Source: Bog-473 sp963755375 | GTDB lineage: Bacteria; Actinomycetota; Acidimicrobiia; Acidimicrobiales; RAAP-2 | Reading direction: 5' to 3' | Assembly: GCA_963755375.1 (NCBI GenBank) | Contig: CAVWKG010000006.1 | Location: forward strand, 434,001 to 498,000 | DNA: 64,000 nt | Shown here: piece by piece, positions 62,008 through 64,000 of the stretch | How the letters are laid out: every line of letters begins with the position of its first letter | Numbering within the stretch: the first letter of the stretch is position 1 | The notes under the pieces: generated by a model | Seen by the model: the letters and a program-made list of their open reading frames with translations, nothing else | What the model was told of the DNA's origin: nothing | Database searches by the model: none | Program-made: the position numbers and the translations under genes

Positions 62008-62700
62008 GTGCCCGACCCCGGGCCCGGGGTGTGCACGATCTGCCGCGGTCCGGCGTCGCGCGGCCAGCGCGTCTGCTTCGCCTGCCGGGTGGTCGCCCGT
62101 CGTCTCGGGGTGCCCCTCGCACCCGTCGCACCCGTGCGTCTCTGCCCATTGCCGAGCCCGCTGTACACGGTCCTGCTCGGATACAAGGAGTCGCCGGTGG
62201 CCGAGGCCCGGTTTCGCTTCGGCGCCATCGTCCGCAACCTCGTGCGATCCTTCCTGCTCGATCGCGCCGGCCGGCTCGAAGCGATGGTGGGTGGCCCTTT
62301 CGACCTCGTGCTCCTCGTCCCGTCGAGCCACCGGCCCGGTACCGCGCCGCTCGGCCTCGTCGCCGACCTGAGCTGCGACGTGACCGCCGCGCTCCCCACG
62401 GCGCGGTGGGCACCGGATCTGCTTCGGCGTGCCGATGCCGCTGGCTGGTCGCCGCCCGTCGCGCACATGCGGCCAGACCCGGCGGCCTTCCGCCCGACCG
62501 CCCGGGAACGACGCACCGTCGCCGGCATGCGCGCCCTTCTCATCGACGACACCTACGTCAGTGGCGCACGGTCCCAGAGCGCGGCTGCCGCGTTGCAGCT
62601 GGCCGGGGCCCGCTCGGCGCTGATCGTGCCGATCGGGCGCGTGCTGCGCCCCGACCGCGTCGCGTCCCACGCCGACTTCCTCCGCCGGCATGCCACCTGA
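62008..62700 (+). CDS. ComF-like phosphoribosyltransferase-fold protein with zinc ribbon
   Basis: The 230-residue product starts at GTG. Cys9, Cys12, Cys23 and Cys26 (CTIC...CFAC) form a zinc ribbon as in ComF proteins. The C-terminal half has the PRPP-loop motif ALLIDDTYVSGARSQSAA, preceded by a strand LVLLVPSSH. ComF members assist DNA uptake or act as phosphoribosyltransferase relatives; the usual acidic pair is present. A role in competence is not supported by neighbours. Confidence 0.8.
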   Translation: MPDPGPGVCTICRGPASRGQRVCFACRVVARRLGVPLAPVAPVRLCPLPSPLYTVLLGYKESPVAEARFRFGAIVRNLVRSFLLDRAGRLEAMVGGPFDLVLLVPSSHRPGTAPLGLVADLSCDVTAALPTARWAPDLLRRADAAGWSPPVAHMRPDPAAFRPTARERRTVAGMRALLIDDTYVSGARSQSAAAALQLAGARSALIVPIGRVLRPDRVASHADFLRRHAT

Positions 62701-62710
62701 GGCGGGGTGC

Positions 62711-63679
62711 TCAGACGGCCGCGCCCACCGAGACGTGCACGCCGGTCAGGGCCTCGGAAACCTCCCAGAGTTCGGCCGCCGCCCGGGCGTCGCGAGCTCG
62801 TCTCGATGGTCGCGCCACCCTCGGTGGGCCGTACAGCGCCAGGTGCGCCGGGCCGATGTACTGGCCCGACCCGACGGACGACGAGGTCGCCGCGCACAGC
62901 ACCGGCAGGGCACCCCCCACCGGCGATTGCCCGAGCATGGAGCCGGCCATCCTCCCGAGCTTGCGCCGGACGCGGCTCTTCCCCATGGCCGCCCCGGTCC
63001 CGGCCAGATTGCTCCGCGTCCAGCCGGGGTGGGCGGCCACGGCGATGGTCCGCAGGCCGTCCGCCAGCAGCCGCCGACTGAGCTCCGCCGTGAAGAGCAG
63101 GTTGGCCAGTTTGGACGTGCCGTAGGCGACCCACGTGTTGTGGAACGCCCCCCCGGCCACGTCGCCCTCGCGCAACCGCCCCATGCGGTGCATGTGCGAG
63201 CTGACGGTGACGATGCGGGAGCGCTCGGTCGTCACGATGCGGTCCAGCAGTAGTCCCGTCAGCGCGAAGTGGCCCAGGTGGTTCGTCGCCATCTGCAGCT
63301 CGAAGCCATCGGGGGTCAGGCGGTAGGGAGTGCCCATCACCCCCGCGTTGTTGACCACGATGTCCAGCCGGGCGTGCCCGGAGAGCACCTCGTCGGCGGC
63401 CCGTCGTACCGAGACGAGGTCGGCGAGGTCGAGGTGGAGCAGCTCCAGGGACGAGCGCTCGAGCTCGCTCTCGAGCTTGTCGCGGGCCTGGCGCGCCTTT
63501 TCCTCGTCGCGGCAGGCCAGGATCACGTGCGCCCCGTGGCCGGCCAACGCACGGCTCGTCTCGTATCCGATGCCGCTGTTCGCTCCGGTGACGAGCGCGA
63601 TTCGGCCCGTCAGGTCCCCGATGTCCGCCGCACTCCAGGTGCCGCCGCCCGTCGCCTCGCTCCCGGAGATCCGGATCAC
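62711..63679 (-). CDS. Short-chain dehydrogenase/reductase
   Basis: The 322-residue NAD(P)-dependent enzyme has the Rossmann motif LVTGANSGIGYETSR (TGxxxGIG near residue 31), NNAGVMG at 110-116, the catalytic Ser in IVTVSSHMH, and Tyr186/Lys190 in VAYGTSKLANLL. Length and the RLTPDGFELQMATNHLGHFA segment fit the retinol-dehydrogenase/WWOX-like branch. The GTG start overlaps (GTGA) the end of a tiny upstream frame of 23-30 codons. Converges on the ComF-like gene with a 10-base gap. Substrate unknown. Confidence 0.9.
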   Translation of the reverse strand: MIRISGSEATGGGTWSAADIGDLTGRIALVTGANSGIGYETSRALAGHGAHVILACRDEEKARQARDKLESELERSSLELLHLDLADLVSVRRAADEVLSGHARLDIVVNNAGVMGTPYRLTPDGFELQMATNHLGHFALTGLLLDRIVTTERSRIVTVSSHMHRMGRLREGDVAGGAFHNTWVAYGTSKLANLLFTAELSRRLLADGLRTIAVAAHPGWTRSNLAGTGAAMGKSRVRRKLGRMAGSMLGQSPVGGALPVLCAATSSSVGSGQYIGPAHLALYGPPRVARPSRRARDARAAAELWEVSEALTGVHVSVGAAV

Positions 63680-63777
63680 GCGTCGCCGCTGGGGTCCGTC
63701 GGAGCGGTCCCCAGCTTGCCCGCCTCGTCGTCCTCGAAAACCTGCATGATCTCGGCCCGCGTGCTGACAAGGGCAGG

Positions 63778-64000
63778 TCAGGACGCGTCGAGGCGAGCGA
63801 CCTGATCAGGCGTCAACGTGATGTCGGCCGCCGCGGCCGAGGCGATGGCCGTCTCGGGGCGGCTGCTGCCGGGGATCGGGATCATCCGTGGGCCCTTGGC
63901 CAGCAGCCACGCCAATGTGATCTGTTGCGGGCTGCAACCGACCTCGGTGGCGACCTCGGCGAACGCCGGGAAGGTCTGCTCGATCCGGTCGGAGCGGCCG
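63778..64000 (-). CDS. Aldo/keto reductase C-terminal part (5' truncated by window end)
   Basis: The minus-strand frame is open through base 64000. It reads RIEQTFPAFAEVATEVGCSP, QQITLAWLLAKGP and IPIPGSSRPETAIASAA, ending VARLDAS. This is the C-terminal third of an aldo/keto reductase, including the GSSRPE cofactor-binding loop. The catalytic tetrad is outside the window. It is a different subgroup from the enzyme at 2963. Confidence 0.85.
   Translation of the reverse strand, partial: GRSDRIEQTFPAFAEVATEVGCSPQQITLAWLLAKGPRMIPIPGSSRPETAIASAAAADITLTPDQVARLDAS

Overview
This is a high-GC actinobacterial chromosome segment, most likely from an uncultivated member of the Acidimicrobiia. The evidence is the fhaA-fhaB-pstP-pknB-trpG-crgA neighbourhood beside a tRNA-Leu, the DUF4012 and DUF2510 proteins, the secreted 'GYWLVASDGGIF' repeats I associate with Acidimicrobiia, and many start codons that sit 6-9 bases after a TANNNT box (leaderless promoters). 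The lineage call is inference. No transposase, integrase, phage gene or CRISPR array was seen.

Layout. 1-2846: three surface proteins with low-complexity tails. 2963-8312: aldo/keto reductase, acyl-CoA synthetase, RNase D, a degenerate GGDEF protein and a small unknown. 8337-10265: a divergent DevR/DevS-like two-component pair whose kinase keeps a candidate haem histidine. 10383-12451: a cyclic-di-GMP-I riboswitch leading a secreted GH26-like glycosidase with near-identical 42-residue repeats. 12468-29078: an exopolysaccharide locus with DUF4012 protein, LAFTG-anchored protein, priming sugar transferase (frameshifted), GT-C, GT2, three GT4, Wzy, Wzz/BY-kinase, Wzx and a double alpha/beta-hydrolase. 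29238-32328: MFS transporter and amidohydrolase. 32423-54155: an accessory stretch of mostly solitary genes, including twin giant cyclase-ATPase-TPR proteins, an active-type diguanylate cyclase, a nitrilase, several small stress or unknown proteins, and at least three broken genes. 54156-60188: tRNA-Leu and the conserved Ser/Thr phosphosignalling and cell-division cluster. 60214-64000: thiolase, thioesterase, phosphoribosyltransferase, SDR and a partial aldo/keto reductase.

How it fits together. The riboswitch in front of a secreted glycosidase, next to a complete Wzx/Wzy polymer pathway and within reach of two GGDEF genes, suggests that c-di-GMP sets the balance between making and trimming a surface polysaccharide. 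The DevRS-like pair borders the same region and could add a redox or oxygen input. The fha/pstP/pknB cluster is tightly overlapped and links cell-wall sensing (four PASTA domains) to division (CrgA). It lacks the rodA, pbpA and pknA genes usually found between pstP and pknB. Several frameshifts (about 16.06, 32.85 and 49.5 kb) are either real decay or assembly errors, and raw reads would settle which.
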